From Halobacillus sp. Marseille-P3879 (GTDB taxonomy: Bacteria > Bacillota > Bacilli > Bacillales > Halobacillaceae): a stretch of DNA of 64,000 nt. Positions 9,662 through 18,923 of the stretch are shown here, piece after piece. Position 1 is the first letter of the stretch. Every line of letters begins with the position of its first letter. The notes under the pieces were generated by a model that worked only from the letters and a program-made list of their open reading frames with translations, had not been told where the DNA came from and did not search any database. The position numbers and the translations under genes are program-made. The stretch spans positions 806,001 to 870,000 of the forward strand of contig NZ_OESS01000002.1 in assembly GCF_900240285.1 (NCBI RefSeq). Reading direction: 5' to 3'.

Positions 9662-9727
9662 AATAAATATTTTCTTCATTTTACTTGTTTACATAAATAT
9701 ATGAGAAAAAAATTTCTAGTATTTTTT

Positions 9728-9763
9728 ATAAAAAAAATTAAAACGGCCCGATTAGGAGCCGTT
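9728..9763 (-). terminator. Intrinsic terminator of spoIVA
   Basis: On the minus strand AACGGCTCC pairs with GGGCCGTT (one mismatch), and TTAATTTTTTTTAT follows. The stem begins at the spoIVA stop codon. Confidence 0.8.
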
Positions 9764-11240
9764 ATAAAATGATTGCAATCATTCCGCCTGAACCTTCATT
9801 AATGATTCTTTCTAATGTTTCTTTTAATTTATAGCGGGCATTTTCCGGCATAAGTGACAGTTTGGCCTGAATACCTTCTCTTACGATGGAACTAAGTGAA
9901 CGGCCAAATATGTCTGAGTTCCAAATAGACAGCGGGTCTTCTTCAAAATCCTGCATTAAATAACGCACTAATTCCTCACTTTGTTTTTCGGTCCCTATAA
10001 TAGGTGAAAATTCCGACTGAACATCCACTTTTACCATGTGGATTGAAGGTGCTACAGCCTTTAACCTTACTCCAAACCTGGAGCCCTGGCGGATAATCTC
10101 AGGTTCATCAAGCGCCATATCTTCAAGCGATGGTGCAGCAATCCCATAACCTGTTTGTTTCACCATCTGTAAAGCATCCGCTACCTGGTCATACTCTCTT
10201 TTCGCATGTGAAAAATCCTGCATTATTTCCAGAAGATGATCCTTCCCTCTGATTTCTTCCCCTACGATCTCTTTTAATACGTGGTCATATAAATAATCCG
10301 GAGCCTGTAAATCAATCTCCGCAATTCCTTCCCCTAAATCCATTCCTGAAATGTGTGCTCCATTGATATGTTCATACTGATCAAAGTTTCCGATTACCTG
10401 GTCTACATCACGTAAACGTTTAATATCCTGAACTGTTTCTTCTATGGCTGTTTGTAAGTGTTTTCGCAGCCAGTGCCGTGAATCCAGAACCATAACCCAG
10501 CTAGGGAGGTTCACATTAACTTCAAGTACAGGAAACTCAAACAATGCTTCTCTCAAAACATTGTGAACGTCCTGCTCCCTCATACTTTCTACAGATAACG
10601 CAAGGACAGGTATATCGTATTTTTCCTGAAGCTGCGATCTTAAATTTTCAGTTCGATCACTATGAGGCTGAGCCGAATTCACTACCATTATAAACGGCTT
10701 TCCAACTTCTCTCAGCTCTTCAACAACTTTTTCTTCTGCTTCAACATAATCTTCACGTGATATTTCACCAATGGTTCCATCAGTCGTTACTACAATGCCA
10801 ATTGTAGAATGTTCCTGTATAACCTTTTGTGTGCCGATTTCAGCAGCTTCATGAAAAGGAATAGCCTCTTCATACCATGGTGTATGAATCATCCTCGGAC
10901 CGCTTTCATCCTCATATCCTACAGCGCCGTTCACAGCATATCCTACACAATCGACCATCCGCACACGTACATCTAAATGTTCATCAAATTGAATTGTGGC
11001 CGCCTGGTTTGGTACAAACTTTGGTTCCGTGGTCATAATGGTTTTGCCAGCCGCACTTTGAGGCAGCTCATCCATAGCTCTTTCTCTTTCGGAATCATCC
11101 TCCATATTTGGAATAACAACTAATTCCATGAACTTTTTTATAAATGTAGATTTTCCAGTCCGAACCGCACCCACGACTCCCAGATAAATATCTCCGTTCG
11201 TTCTCTTGGAGATATCACTGAAAATATCAACCTTTTCCAA
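9762..11240 (-). CDS. spoIVA: Stage IV sporulation protein A, coat basement-layer ATPase
   Basis: SpoIVA is a cytoskeleton-like ATPase that polymerises on the outer forespore membrane as the base of the spore coat and is needed for cortex assembly. The Walker A block GAVRTGKST lies at residues 24-32, and the long conserved C-terminus ends SGGMIAIIL. The best start is a TTG at 11240, read as MEKVDIFSD, preceded by GGGAGGGG. It gives 492 residues, the same as B. subtilis. The in-frame ATG at 11291 falls inside the putative sigma-E promoter, so it is unlikely to be used. Confidence 0.96.
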   Translation of the reverse strand: MEKVDIFSDISKRTNGDIYLGVVGAVRTGKSTFIKKFMELVVIPNMEDDSERERAMDELPQSAAGKTIMTTEPKFVPNQAATIQFDEHLDVRVRMVDCVGYAVNGAVGYEDESGPRMIHTPWYEEAIPFHEAAEIGTQKVIQEHSTIGIVVTTDGTIGEISREDYVEAEEKVVEELREVGKPFIMVVNSAQPHSDRTENLRSQLQEKYDIPVLALSVESMREQDVHNVLREALFEFPVLEVNVNLPSWVMVLDSRHWLRKHLQTAIEETVQDIKRLRDVDQVIGNFDQYEHINGAHISGMDLGEGIAEIDLQAPDYLYDHVLKEIVGEEIRGKDHLLEIMQDFSHAKREYDQVADALQMVKQTGYGIAAPSLEDMALDEPEIIRQGSRFGVRLKAVAPSIHMVKVDVQSEFSPIIGTEKQSEELVRYLMQDFEEDPLSIWNSDIFGRSLSSIVREGIQAKLSLMPENARYKLKETLERIINEGSGGMIAIIL

Positions 11241-11289
11241 AAGATCCCCTCCCAGATAAAATTCACAAATTACAAGCTTGGACACTCTC

Positions 11290-11319
11290 ATTCTATGTCA
11301 TCACCCCTTACAAATATGC
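11290..11319 (-). promoter_or_regulatory. Sigma-E-like promoter of spoIVA
   Basis: GCATATT (11319-11313), a 15-nt spacer and CATAGAAT (11297-11290) resemble the sigma-E consensus. The site lies about 50 nt before the TTG start. spoIVA is a known sigma-E gene in B. subtilis. Confidence 0.6.
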
Positions 11320-11362
11320 TTGAATTCATCAAGTTCTAAAAACTTCGCAGGGAGCGGACAAG

Positions 11363-11396
11363 AAAAATCCCTTTATCCAGTTAAGGATAAAGGGAG
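11363..11396 (-). terminator. Intrinsic terminator after yphF
   Basis: TCCCTTTATCC pairs with GGATAAAGGGA, and TTTTTC follows on the minus strand. It lies just past the yphF stop and upstream of the spoIVA promoter. Confidence 0.85.
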
Positions 11397-11403
11397 ATAA
11401 CAT

Positions 11404-12126
11404 TTAAGATTCTGCTTCCATAAAAACAGGTTCTCCGTCTTCTATTGTGTAAGCAGGAGAGTATGCGGGAGCAAAAGGTGTATAGTCAGTCAGGAGGTAG
11501 CGGATATCATCCCCTTCTTCATAGGAGTGTTCCTCCTCCTCCAATAATCTGTAGAGTTCTTTACGATAATCCACAAGCAGCTCTCCCCGTTCGTTAATAT
11601 ACACAGGGAGCTGTTGTTCTGAATAAGGGCTGTCTATGGTAGGAGCACTTTCCAGCCCCATTTCTTCATACTTTAAATCGTACACCCCTTTTGCTACTTT
11701 ATTATTTAAGGGCGGGTATTCATTTTCATTCTCATAAAAGTCTACTTTCAACTGCAGGGAACGCAAAGCTTCCGTAGTCCTCAAATCGACTACTTTCACT
11801 TCTGCTTCCTCATCAGGATTAATAATTATATATTGATAATGGCCCCCATTTTCAAAGGAGTTTCCCGGTGCTTCTCCCATCAGACCACTTTCCCTAAGTT
11901 TTGAGAAATCCAGAGGGTACTTCAGGAATGGAGGAGTGTCTTCGTCTTTTGTTTTAATGGGGAGTAAACCCGATTCCTGTTCCTGATATTGGGAGACAGA
12001 AGCTTGTACTGATTTTAACTGTTCTTGATTTGTTGGGTTGTTTTTCTTCATTTCTGACTGGGGATAAAGACAGCCGCTTAATATAAACAGGAGTATTGGC
12101 ACACTTAACAATTTTAATATTCTCAT
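11404..12126 (-). CDS. yphF: YphF-like lipoprotein of unknown function
   Basis: This is a 240-residue predicted lipoprotein. A short signal sequence ends in the lipobox ILSGC with the lipidated Cys at about 19. The mature part is acidic and includes LLPIKTK and PGNSFENGG blocks that recall B. subtilis YphF, which occupies the same place between yphE and spoIVA. No enzymatic motif is visible. The yphE stop is only about 13 nt before its start, so the two are probably cotranscribed. Function is unknown; the assignment rests on position and remembered similarity. Confidence 0.75.
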   Translation of the reverse strand: MRILKLLSVPILLFILSGCLYPQSEMKKNNPTNQEQLKSVQASVSQYQEQESGLLPIKTKDEDTPPFLKYPLDFSKLRESGLMGEAPGNSFENGGHYQYIIINPDEEAEVKVVDLRTTEALRSLQLKVDFYENENEYPPLNNKVAKGVYDLKYEEMGLESAPTIDSPYSEQQLPVYINERGELLVDYRKELYRLLEEEEHSYEEGDDIRYLLTDYTPFAPAYSPAYTIEDGEPVFMEAES

Positions 12127-12139
12127 GCTGATCCTCCTT

Positions 12140-12337
12140 CTAACCTGTTGGCCCGCTAAATACGATATACAATATAATCAGGCCCCCAAAGATCATAAAT
12201 AAATACGCAAATACCGCAGTGATAATAGATAGCAAACCTGATAGCTTAAAACGGCTCAGGTAGATTAACCCTGTGGCGAGAAATAAAGAAATAATACCTG
12301 CAAAGGATATGTACATTTTTAACATCGCTACTGACAT
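12140..12337 (-). CDS. yphE: DUF2768 small membrane protein YphE
   Basis: This is a 65-residue protein with two hydrophobic segments (about 7-27 and 35-60) and a charged turn at SRFKLSG, matching the small YphE/DUF2768 family of sporulating Bacillaceae. The ATG at 12337 follows GGAAG at 6 nt. An in-frame extension upstream runs through the terminator hairpin at 12421-12440 and is therefore discounted. It is probably cotranscribed with yphF. The role is unknown. Confidence 0.75.
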   Translation of the reverse strand: MSVAMLKMYISFAGIISLFLATGLIYLSRFKLSGLLSIITAVFAYLFMIFGGLIILYIVFSGPTG

Positions 12338-12411
12338 AAAAAACTTCCTCTCTCCTATGATCCCATTCAACACGTTGGTATTATACCACAGGTGATTAGT
12401 CTTAAGAAGCC

Positions 12412-12440
12412 AAAAAAAATCCGGAGCCATTATGCTCCGG
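12412..12440 (-). terminator. Intrinsic terminator after spoVIF
   Basis: CCGGAGC, a 6-nt loop and GCTCCGG are followed on the minus strand by ATTTTTTTTGG. It ends the gpsA-spoVIF transcript about 100 nt past the spoVIF stop. Confidence 0.88.
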
Positions 12441-12541
12441 TCGACTAAATAATTCCCGTTCACAGCTCATACGTATTAATTGCTACGGATTATAGTATGC
12501 GCAATTTTGGAGGACTGTCTCCTTAAAACGCCTACATATGC

Positions 12542-12802
12542 TTAACCTTTAAAGTATTTACTTAACGTATTCATATCCATAGGTAAATTTTGGTTTACGA
12601 TTGCCTCAACAATTTTATCCTCTTTTTGCTTGGAAACCGGCTTGTTAGCCACACGAGCTAATTGTCTTACTAAACGTCTTACCACTTTTTCATCGCTGAA
12701 ATCGGCATTTTTCACTGAGTCAGCTACTTTATACACGTCATCGGGATTAATATTTGCTTTATTCTGCAAATGATCAAAAATATTTTTTTGAAAATTACTC
12801 AC
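12542..12802 (-). CDS. spoVIF: Stage VI sporulation protein F family
   Basis: This is an 86-residue, mostly helical, charged protein with the pattern of the SpoVIF (YjcC) family: a DDVYKVADSV helix, then LVRQLARVANKPVSKQKEDKIVEAI. In B. subtilis SpoVIF assists late coat assembly. The start is a GTG at 12802, with AGGAGG 9 nt upstream. An earlier in-frame ATG lacks a ribosome-binding site. It lies 60 nt after gpsA and is followed by a terminator. B. subtilis has spoVIF at a different locus, so the position differs. Confidence 0.78.
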   Translation of the reverse strand: MSNFQKNIFDHLQNKANINPDDVYKVADSVKNADFSDEKVVRRLVRQLARVANKPVSKQKEDKIVEAIVNQNLPMDMNTLSKYFKG

Positions 12803-12862
12803 TGCTATTGACCTCCTCGTGCAATTTGTTCTTGGTAGTATATGCACGAGAAGATTAATGTG

Positions 12863-13903
12863 TTAGTTGTTCATTTGATCATCCAGTATATTTGTTAAGT
12901 CTTCCATTTCATGACGCCGGATACGGGTCATTAGCTGAGTGACTACGTCTCTTGGATCTGCATCTTCAAATAAAATACGGTAAATTCCTGAGGTAATCGG
13001 CATGTCCACTTGCTGCTTTTTAGACAATTGATAAGCGGCCTTAGTTGTTCTTACTCCTTCTACAACCATTCCCATTTCTTCGAGCACCTGATTTAAATCG
13101 GCTCCTTTGCCGAGTTTATTACCGGCTCTCCAATTACGGCTGTGAGGACTGGTACACGTAACAATCAAGTCCCCAATTCCTGTTAAACCTGAAAAAGTCA
13201 GCGGGTTTGCTCCCATGGAAGTGCCAAGTCTGGCGATTTCAGCCAAGCCTCTTGTAATCAAAGCGGCTTTTGCATTATCCCCAAAACCCAAACCATCTGA
13301 TATTCCCGCACCGAGTGCTATAATATTTTTCAGTGCTCCTCCCAGCTCCACTCCTACTAAGTCAGGTGACGTATATACCCGGAATTTCTCGTTAATAAAA
13401 AGATCCTGTACAGTAGCAGCGACATTGAGGTCCTTCGAGGACACAGTTACGGTCGTAGGATGCTTTAAACTGACTTCCTCAGCATGGCTAGGACCTGAAA
13501 GCACAACAATATCCTTATAGAATTTGTCCGGTATTTCTTCGGCTATAATTTCAGAAACGCGCTTATAAGTTTCTGGTTCAATCCCTTTTGCAGCATGGGT
13601 AATCGTGACTTTCTGATTTAAATAACCTACTAATTCCTTACACACTTCACGAACAGCCTTGGTAGGTACTACGAGCACAATGTGATCCGCTTCAGCTGTG
13701 ACGCTTTTCATATCTGAGCTCGCGTGGATTGAAGAGGGTATTTCTATTCCTTTTAGATATCTTTCATTTGTATGGTTTTCGTTAATTTCAGCTGCATGCT
13801 GTTCACGATGAGACCATAAGTAAACATCGTTTCCATTATCAGCCAACACAATCGCCAGGGCAGTTCCCCAGCTCCCAGCACCTAAAACCGCTACTTTTCC
13901 CAT
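12863..13903 (-). CDS. gpsA: Glycerol-3-phosphate dehydrogenase [NAD(P)+]
   Basis: GpsA reduces dihydroxyacetone phosphate to sn-glycerol-3-phosphate, the backbone for phospholipids. The 346 residues from MGKVAVLGAGSWGTA carry the nucleotide-binding GAGSWG at 8-13. The catalytic-lysine region is GALKNIIALGAG, and FSGLTGIGDLIVTC follows. The frame is open 60 codons further upstream, into der, but GAGGAG is 8 nt before the ATG at 13903. It lies 19 nt after der, as in B. subtilis. Confidence 0.97.
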   Translation of the reverse strand: MGKVAVLGAGSWGTALAIVLADNGNDVYLWSHREQHAAEINENHTNERYLKGIEIPSSIHASSDMKSVTAEADHIVLVVPTKAVREVCKELVGYLNQKVTITHAAKGIEPETYKRVSEIIAEEIPDKFYKDIVVLSGPSHAEEVSLKHPTTVTVSSKDLNVAATVQDLFINEKFRVYTSPDLVGVELGGALKNIIALGAGISDGLGFGDNAKAALITRGLAEIARLGTSMGANPLTFSGLTGIGDLIVTCTSPHSRNWRAGNKLGKGADLNQVLEEMGMVVEGVRTTKAAYQLSKKQQVDMPITSGIYRILFEDADPRDVVTQLMTRIRRHEMEDLTNILDDQMNN

Positions 13904-13922
13904 GTCCAATTCTCCTCTCACT

Positions 13923-15233
13923 CTAACTTCGTTTTCTTGCAATAATCTTAATTGGAGTCCCTTCAAAGCCAAATGCTTCCCGTATCCGGTTCTCAAGAAA
14001 GCGTTCGTAAGTAAAATGCATAAGTTCGGGTTCATTAACAAATACCACAAAAGCCGGTGGTTTAACCGCGACTTGAGTAGCATAAAATATTTTCAGTTTC
14101 TGCCCTTTAATGGATGGGGCAGGATTCATAGCAAGCGCATCCATAATTACTTCGTTTAAAATATTAGTTTGTACTCTTCTTGCGTGATTCTCACTTGCTT
14201 CAATTACCTTTGGAAGCAGAGTATGTGTCCGCTTTTTAGTTTTTGCAGATAAGAATGCAATGGGAGCGTAGTCTAAGAAGCGGAAATTTGAGCGCACGTC
14301 ATCTTCAAACTCTTTCATAGCTTTCTCACTTGATGCCACAGTATCCCATTTATTCACAACAATTATCACTGCTTTACCTGCTTCATGAGCGTAACCAGCT
14401 ATTTTTTTATCTTGTTCCTGTATGCCTGTTTCAGCGTCAATTAAGCTTAATACGACATCAGAGCGCTCAATCGCTTTTAATGCTCTCATAATGCTGTATT
14501 TCTCTGTCGCTTCATAAACTTTTCCTCTTTTACGCATCCCTGCAGTATCGATAATAATAAAATCCCGGTCATCCTTGGAAAAAGGAGTATCAATCGCATC
14601 TCTTGTCGTACCGGCGATATCGCTTACAATTACTCTCTCCTGTCCCAAAATACTGTTCACAAGTGAAGATTTTCCTACGTTGGGTCTGCCTATTAAGCTG
14701 AACCGAATAATATCATCATCCACTTCCTCTACATCACGCTCAGGAAAATGCTTGACTACTTCATCAAGCAAATCCCCAAGTCCTAATCCGTGAGTTCCGG
14801 AGATCGGATGAGGTTCACCGAATCCTAATGCATAAAATTCGTAAATATCTTCTCTCATTTCAGGATTATCTACTTTATTTACAGCAAGTACAACCGGCTT
14901 ATTTGACCTAAATAGAATTTTAGAAACTTCTTCGTCTGCTCCGGTAATCCCATCTCTGCCGTTTACCATAAATACAATAACGTCGGCTTCATCTATAGCC
15001 ACTTGCGCCTGAGCCCGCATTTGTACTAATAGAGGTTCATCCCCAAGTTCAATACCACCTGTATCAATTAAATTAAACGTTGTATTTAACCATTCTGCTT
15101 CTGCATAAATACGATCTCTTGTTACTCCAGGTGTATCTTCAACTATGGAGATACGATCACCTACGAGCCGGTTAAATATAGTGGACTTGCCAACATTGGG
15201 CCGCCCTACTATAGCAACTATTGATTTTCGCAT
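13923..15233 (-). CDS. der: Ribosome biogenesis GTPase Der (EngA)
   Basis: Der is an essential tandem GTPase acting in 50S subunit maturation. Its 436 residues contain two complete G domains. The first has GRPNVGKST at 10-18 and a NKVD box. The second has GRPNVGKSS near 180, [10 protein letters not shown] and NKWD. A C-terminal KH-like domain follows. The order yphA-der-gpsA matches B. subtilis. The ATG follows AAGGATG, a moderate ribosome-binding site. Confidence 0.97.
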   Translation of the reverse strand: MRKSIVAIVGRPNVGKSTIFNRLVGDRISIVEDTPGVTRDRIYAEAEWLNTTFNLIDTGGIELGDEPLLVQMRAQAQVAIDEADVIVFMVNGRDGITGADEEVSKILFRSNKPVVLAVNKVDNPEMREDIYEFYALGFGEPHPISGTHGLGLGDLLDEVVKHFPERDVEEVDDDIIRFSLIGRPNVGKSSLVNSILGQERVIVSDIAGTTRDAIDTPFSKDDRDFIIIDTAGMRKRGKVYEATEKYSIMRALKAIERSDVVLSLIDAETGIQEQDKKIAGYAHEAGKAVIIVVNKWDTVASSEKAMKEFEDDVRSNFRFLDYAPIAFLSAKTKKRTHTLLPKVIEASENHARRVQTNILNEVIMDALAMNPAPSIKGQKLKIFYATQVAVKPPAFVVFVNEPELMHFTYERFLENRIREAFGFEGTPIKIIARKRS

Positions 15234-15289
15234 GAAAGGATCATCCTTCCCCTGTCTATTTACTCAGTCATCTGTCGATTTATTTTGAA

Positions 15290-15352
15290 TATAAAAAAAT
15301 ACTGCTTTTCCATGGAATGGCTAGTCCAAGCATTCTTCCATAAGAACAGCAG
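15290..15352 (-). terminator. Imperfect terminator between yphA and der
   Basis: On the minus strand a long imperfect stem (CTGTTCTTATGGAAGAATGC against GCCATTCCATGGAAAAGCAG) is followed by TATTTTTTT. It lies about 70 nt past the yphA stop. Confidence 0.7.
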
Positions 15353-15422
15353 AAATGACCTAACTTTATTATATTAGCAAATTCCTTGACATTATACAAT
15401 CGGTTTTTGATGAAGTACCGCC

Positions 15423-15998
15423 CTACGCGAATAATCTCTTTTTCCGTTTTAATTTTAGAGAGGATTTCCTAAGGTGGGCGATACCATTTATAATTAAAAT
15501 GACTATGATTCCTTTTAACATTACTTTCTGTTCGTATATATAATCAGGCATATAATCCAAGAACAAGGCCCAGCTTACAAGCTTAGCGGCAAACCCTCCG
15601 AGGACATTCATAAGAAGCCAGAGACCCAGTTGACTGTTCAGGGAGAAATTTAAATAATTAACCAATATTAAAACACCAATAATCGCGACCTGAACTCCCG
15701 GGAATAAATACCACACAGGGTTACTTAGGAGAAATAACTGAAAAACCGCCCAAAAGCATGTGAACAACACCGGCCAAATGTGCTGTAACATGGGACGGGG
15801 TTCTGCCCACAAATAAATACCGAACAAAGCTTGAATTGAGAAAGAAAGCCAAAAAAGACTATCAATCTGTAAATACGTGGTAAGTATCATTTGAATTAAT
15901 ACATATATAAGTAAAGCCAGCTTTTTGTTTTTTTTAGAAGATAGGAAGAATGAAACAAGAATGACAACGATCCATGCATACCAATAGTAAACAGCCAT
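15423..15998 (-). CDS. yphA: YphA family membrane protein
   Basis: This is a 191-residue polytopic membrane protein with about six hydrophobic segments, and a basic C-terminal tail (SSLKLKRKKRLFA). It fits the YphA family by length and by position between fni/ypfD and der. AAGGAG lies 9 nt before the ATG at 15998, which is preferred over an in-frame start 7 codons upstream. No catalytic motif is seen and the function is unknown. Confidence 0.75.
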   Translation of the reverse strand: MAVYYWYAWIVVILVSFFLSSKKNKKLALLIYVLIQMILTTYLQIDSLFWLSFSIQALFGIYLWAEPRPMLQHIWPVLFTCFWAVFQLFLLSNPVWYLFPGVQVAIIGVLILVNYLNFSLNSQLGLWLLMNVLGGFAAKLVSWALFLDYMPDYIYEQKVMLKGIIVILIINGIAHLRKSSLKLKRKKRLFA

Positions 15999-16054
15999 AA
16001 ATAATCTCTCCTTAATCACATTATGGCTGCTTAGGGATCATTATAAACCTATGA

Positions 16055-17080
16055 TTATCTCTTTCGCTGTTCGATCCATTCTTTAGTTTCTCCGTGCAGT
16101 GTGAAAGGACAGTGCCTTAGTTCTGATATTTCCGTGGAATTTGTCAACATCATTACCATCTTCACTTCTTTTTTCACATGCTCTATTTGTTCAATGAGGC
16201 CGTCATACCCGTCTTCTATTAAAACCTTCAGCAAGCTGCCGGCCATCCCAAAAGCTTCTGCCCCAAGAACGAGTGATTTGGCCCCGTCCACGCCATTTCG
16301 GATGCCTCCTGAACCCAATATATGAAGATCCTCATCAAGGCGCCGCCCTTCGAGTAGTGACATCGGAGTAGGGATCCCCCAATTATTAAATGAAGCAAAC
16401 GGCTTCTCTCTCCTCATATTTTCAACTTTTGAGAAGTTAGTTCCTCCTCTTCCAGCTACATCAATATAGCGAATCCCTGCGCCTATCAGGACGTTCATTG
16501 TTTCTGTAGACATTCCATAGCCAACTTCTTTTACTATAACAGGAACATCCACAATTTCAGCAATTGTTCCTATATTATGTAAGCGGCTGGAAAAATCCCG
16601 GTCACCTTCAGGCATAATCAATTCCTGAAGAGTGTTTAAGTGGATTTGCAGGGCATCGGCCTCAATCATATCAATTGCTGTCTTAGCCTGATCTAATGAA
16701 GCCTCGCTTCCTACATTTGCAAATATTGTTCCTTCTCTATTTTCTTTACGCACCACCTGGTAACTGGGGCGTTCTGATGAATCTTTAATAGCAGACATTT
16801 GAGACCCAACAGCCATCCCGATACCGGTTTCTGCTGCTGCTCTAGCTAAATCCCGGTTAATTCTTAATGTCCGATCTCCTCCGCCGCCGGTCATGGCATT
16901 TACAAAAATAGGAGAACTTAATGTAAGTTCTCCTACGTTTGTACCTAAATGAAGTTGATCAAAGTTTAAGTCGGTTAAACTTTGATGGATGATATTTATA
17001 TCATCAAAGTGACTATAAATATCATGCTCGTGACCTAAAGCGTGGCGGATATGATCGAGTTTACGTTTAGCCCTCGACAA
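16055..17080 (-). CDS. fni: Type 2 isopentenyl-diphosphate delta-isomerase
   Basis: This FMN- and NADPH-dependent enzyme interconverts isopentenyl and dimethylallyl diphosphate, feeding prenyl chains to menaquinone and undecaprenol. Family blocks are NAMTGGGGDRT, VGSQMSAIKD, LQIHLNTLQE, MPEGDR, VIVKEVGYGMS and GRGGTNFS. A GTG/ATG pair lies at 17086-17089, but AGGCGG is 8 nt before a TTG at 17080. That start reads MSRAKRKLDH, like the B. subtilis Fni N-terminus, and gives 341 residues. It follows the ypfD stop immediately, so the genes are cotranscribed. Confidence 0.93.
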   Translation of the reverse strand: MSRAKRKLDHIRHALGHEHDIYSHFDDINIIHQSLTDLNFDQLHLGTNVGELTLSSPIFVNAMTGGGGDRTLRINRDLARAAAETGIGMAVGSQMSAIKDSSERPSYQVVRKENREGTIFANVGSEASLDQAKTAIDMIEADALQIHLNTLQELIMPEGDRDFSSRLHNIGTIAEIVDVPVIVKEVGYGMSTETMNVLIGAGIRYIDVAGRGGTNFSKVENMRREKPFASFNNWGIPTPMSLLEGRRLDEDLHILGSGGIRNGVDGAKSLVLGAEAFGMAGSLLKVLIEDGYDGLIEQIEHVKKEVKMVMMLTNSTEISELRHCPFTLHGETKEWIEQRKR

Positions 17081-17095
17081 ATCCATCACCGCCTG

Positions 17096-18238
17096 TTACT
17101 TCTTATACTTGTCTAACTGGTCCCCAATCATGTCACTAAGAGAGAAACCCGCGTTATCTTCTTCTTTTTCGTATTGTTTCACTTCATCTCTAGCTTGTTC
17201 ACGTTCAAGCTCTTTCATACTTAGAGAGAGTCTTTTCGCATCTTCATCCACATCCAGCACTTTTACATTAACTGTCTGTCCCTCTTCCAGCACTTCGCCA
17301 GGGGTACCGATATGACGATTAGAGATTTGTGAAATATGAACAAGCCCTTCCACTCCAGGAAAAACCTCAACGAATGCCCCAAAGCTCACAAGACGGCGGA
17401 CTGTTCCTTCGACCACTTCTCCTGACTGCACGCGACCGGCAATATCATGCCAGGGGCCAGGCTGCGTAGCTTTAAGAGACAGTGAAATTCTCTCATTATC
17501 ACGATCTACTGAAAGTACCTTCACTTGGATTGTTTGACCTTCTTCTACCACATCTGACGCTTTCTCAACGTGTTCGTGAGAAAGCTGAGAGATATGTACA
17601 AGACCGTCTATACCTCCAAGGTTTACAAAGGCACCAAAATCCGTCAGTCTTTGTACAGTTCCTTCAATGACTTGTCCTTCTTCAAGTGATTGCAGAACTT
17701 CCTGCTTTTTAGAAGATTCTTCAGCCTCTACCACAGCGCGGTGTGAAAGAATGACGCGGTTTTGATCACGGTCCAGCTCCACAACTTTTAAGCTGAGTTC
17801 TTTACCTTTGTAATTTTCAAAATCTTCAACATAATAAGTTTCGACTAAGGAAGCTGGAATGAAGCCACGCAGACCAATATCAACCACAAGACCGCCTTTT
17901 ACAACGTCTTTTACTTCAGCAGTAAAAGTTTCACCGCTTTCAAATTTATCTTCAAGATCCTGCCAGGCTTTATCAGCATCTACTGCCCTTTTAGACAGGA
18001 CAATTTCGTCATCTTCCACCTTTTTCACTTGAAGTTTTAGTTCGTCACCTTCATTAACGACGTCTGAGGCTTTTTCTACATGCAGACTGGATAATTCACT
18101 AATAGGAACAATTCCTTCTACTTTATATCCTACATCTACAAGGACTTGTTTTTCTTCAATTTTCACGACTTTACCAGTCACGATATCCCCTGCAGAAAAT
18201 TCTTTCATTCCTGATACTTCATGGTTCATTTCATCCAT
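17096..18238 (-). CDS. ypfD: S1-domain RNA-binding protein (RpsA homologue YpfD)
   Basis: The 380-residue protein has four S1 OB-fold repeats at roughly 17-87, 105-170, 187-257 and 273-343. The last two carry GAFVNLGGIDGLVHISQLS and GAFVEVFPGVEGLVHISQI. Gram-positive YpfD has fewer repeats than the six in E. coli S1 and is not an essential ribosomal protein in B. subtilis. GGAGG precedes the ATG by 9 nt. It sits between plsC and fni as in related genomes. Confidence 0.93.
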   Translation of the reverse strand: MDEMNHEVSGMKEFSAGDIVTGKVVKIEEKQVLVDVGYKVEGIVPISELSSLHVEKASDVVNEGDELKLQVKKVEDDEIVLSKRAVDADKAWQDLEDKFESGETFTAEVKDVVKGGLVVDIGLRGFIPASLVETYYVEDFENYKGKELSLKVVELDRDQNRVILSHRAVVEAEESSKKQEVLQSLEEGQVIEGTVQRLTDFGAFVNLGGIDGLVHISQLSHEHVEKASDVVEEGQTIQVKVLSVDRDNERISLSLKATQPGPWHDIAGRVQSGEVVEGTVRRLVSFGAFVEVFPGVEGLVHISQISNRHIGTPGEVLEEGQTVNVKVLDVDEDAKRLSLSMKELEREQARDEVKQYEKEEDNAGFSLSDMIGDQLDKYKK

Positions 18239-18329
18239 GCCAAGCTACCTCCTTCAATTTCCGACACAACCTAATTACAGAAATGCCCTTTTGTCTAACT
18301 TCTAATATTTGAAGCGGTTTGTCAAGTAT

Positions 18330-18920
18330 TTACCCTTTTTTGCTATGAATTTTATGCAATTGTCTGATTTCTTCCATAATAAGGTCTGTGACGACCTTTG
18401 CAGACGCTTTTTCATCGCGGTAAGGCTGCAGATCAATTGGTTTACCGTATGCTACTTTTATCGGCTTAAACTTACGGTAAGGTCCAATGATTGCACACGG
18501 GACAATAGCCGCTTCTGAACGGAGGGCAAAGAATCCGGCTCCTGCCAGACCTTCACCTATTTCTCCATTCCTTTGTCTACTACCCTCTGGGAACAATCCT
18601 AAAGCATGATTTTGCTTAAGAATATCCAATCCTTTTCGCAGAGCATTACGGTCTCTCATTCCTCTTTTGATTGGAAAAGCGTGGACTCTTTTCAAAATTC
18701 CCCCAATCAGCTTGTTTTTAAACAATTCTTCTTTTGCCAAGAAGTAAATATTTCGATTATTTGTTATACCAACCACAGGAGGATCCAGGTTTGATATATG
18801 ATTGCTGCATATAATTACAGGCCCTTGCTTCGGGATATTTTCACGACCCACTACTTTAATTCTGTAAAGCGGATATAAAATAATTGCACACAGAGTCTTC
18901 CCGAGTTTATATAAATTCAC
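18330..18920 (-). CDS. plsC: 1-Acyl-sn-glycerol-3-phosphate acyltransferase
   Basis: PlsC acylates lysophosphatidic acid to phosphatidic acid at the membrane. The catalytic HX4D motif is NHISNLD (H41, D46), and FPEGSRQRNGE and VPCAIIGPYR are the acyl-acceptor motifs. The 196-residue length is typical. The start is a GTG with GGGAGGG upstream, 4 nt after the cmk stop, so the two are cotranscribed. B. subtilis has its plsC elsewhere (yhdO), but the cmk-plsC-ypfD order is, from memory, common in other Bacillaceae. Confidence 0.93.
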   Translation of the reverse strand: MNLYKLGKTLCAIILYPLYRIKVVGRENIPKQGPVIICSNHISNLDPPVVGITNNRNIYFLAKEELFKNKLIGGILKRVHAFPIKRGMRDRNALRKGLDILKQNHALGLFPEGSRQRNGEIGEGLAGAGFFALRSEAAIVPCAIIGPYRKFKPIKVAYGKPIDLQPYRDEKASAKVVTDLIMEEIRQLHKIHSKKG

Positions 18921-18923
18921 GCT

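Noticed and set aside
11241-11291. ATG-initiated longer spoIVA
   Set aside because: The ATG lies in the sigma-E-like -10 region; the TTG start gives the 492-residue B. subtilis length.
13904-14083. N-terminal 60-codon extension of gpsA
   Set aside because: It overlaps der, has no ribosome-binding site, and GAGGAG sits before the ATG at 13903 with the Rossmann motif right after it.
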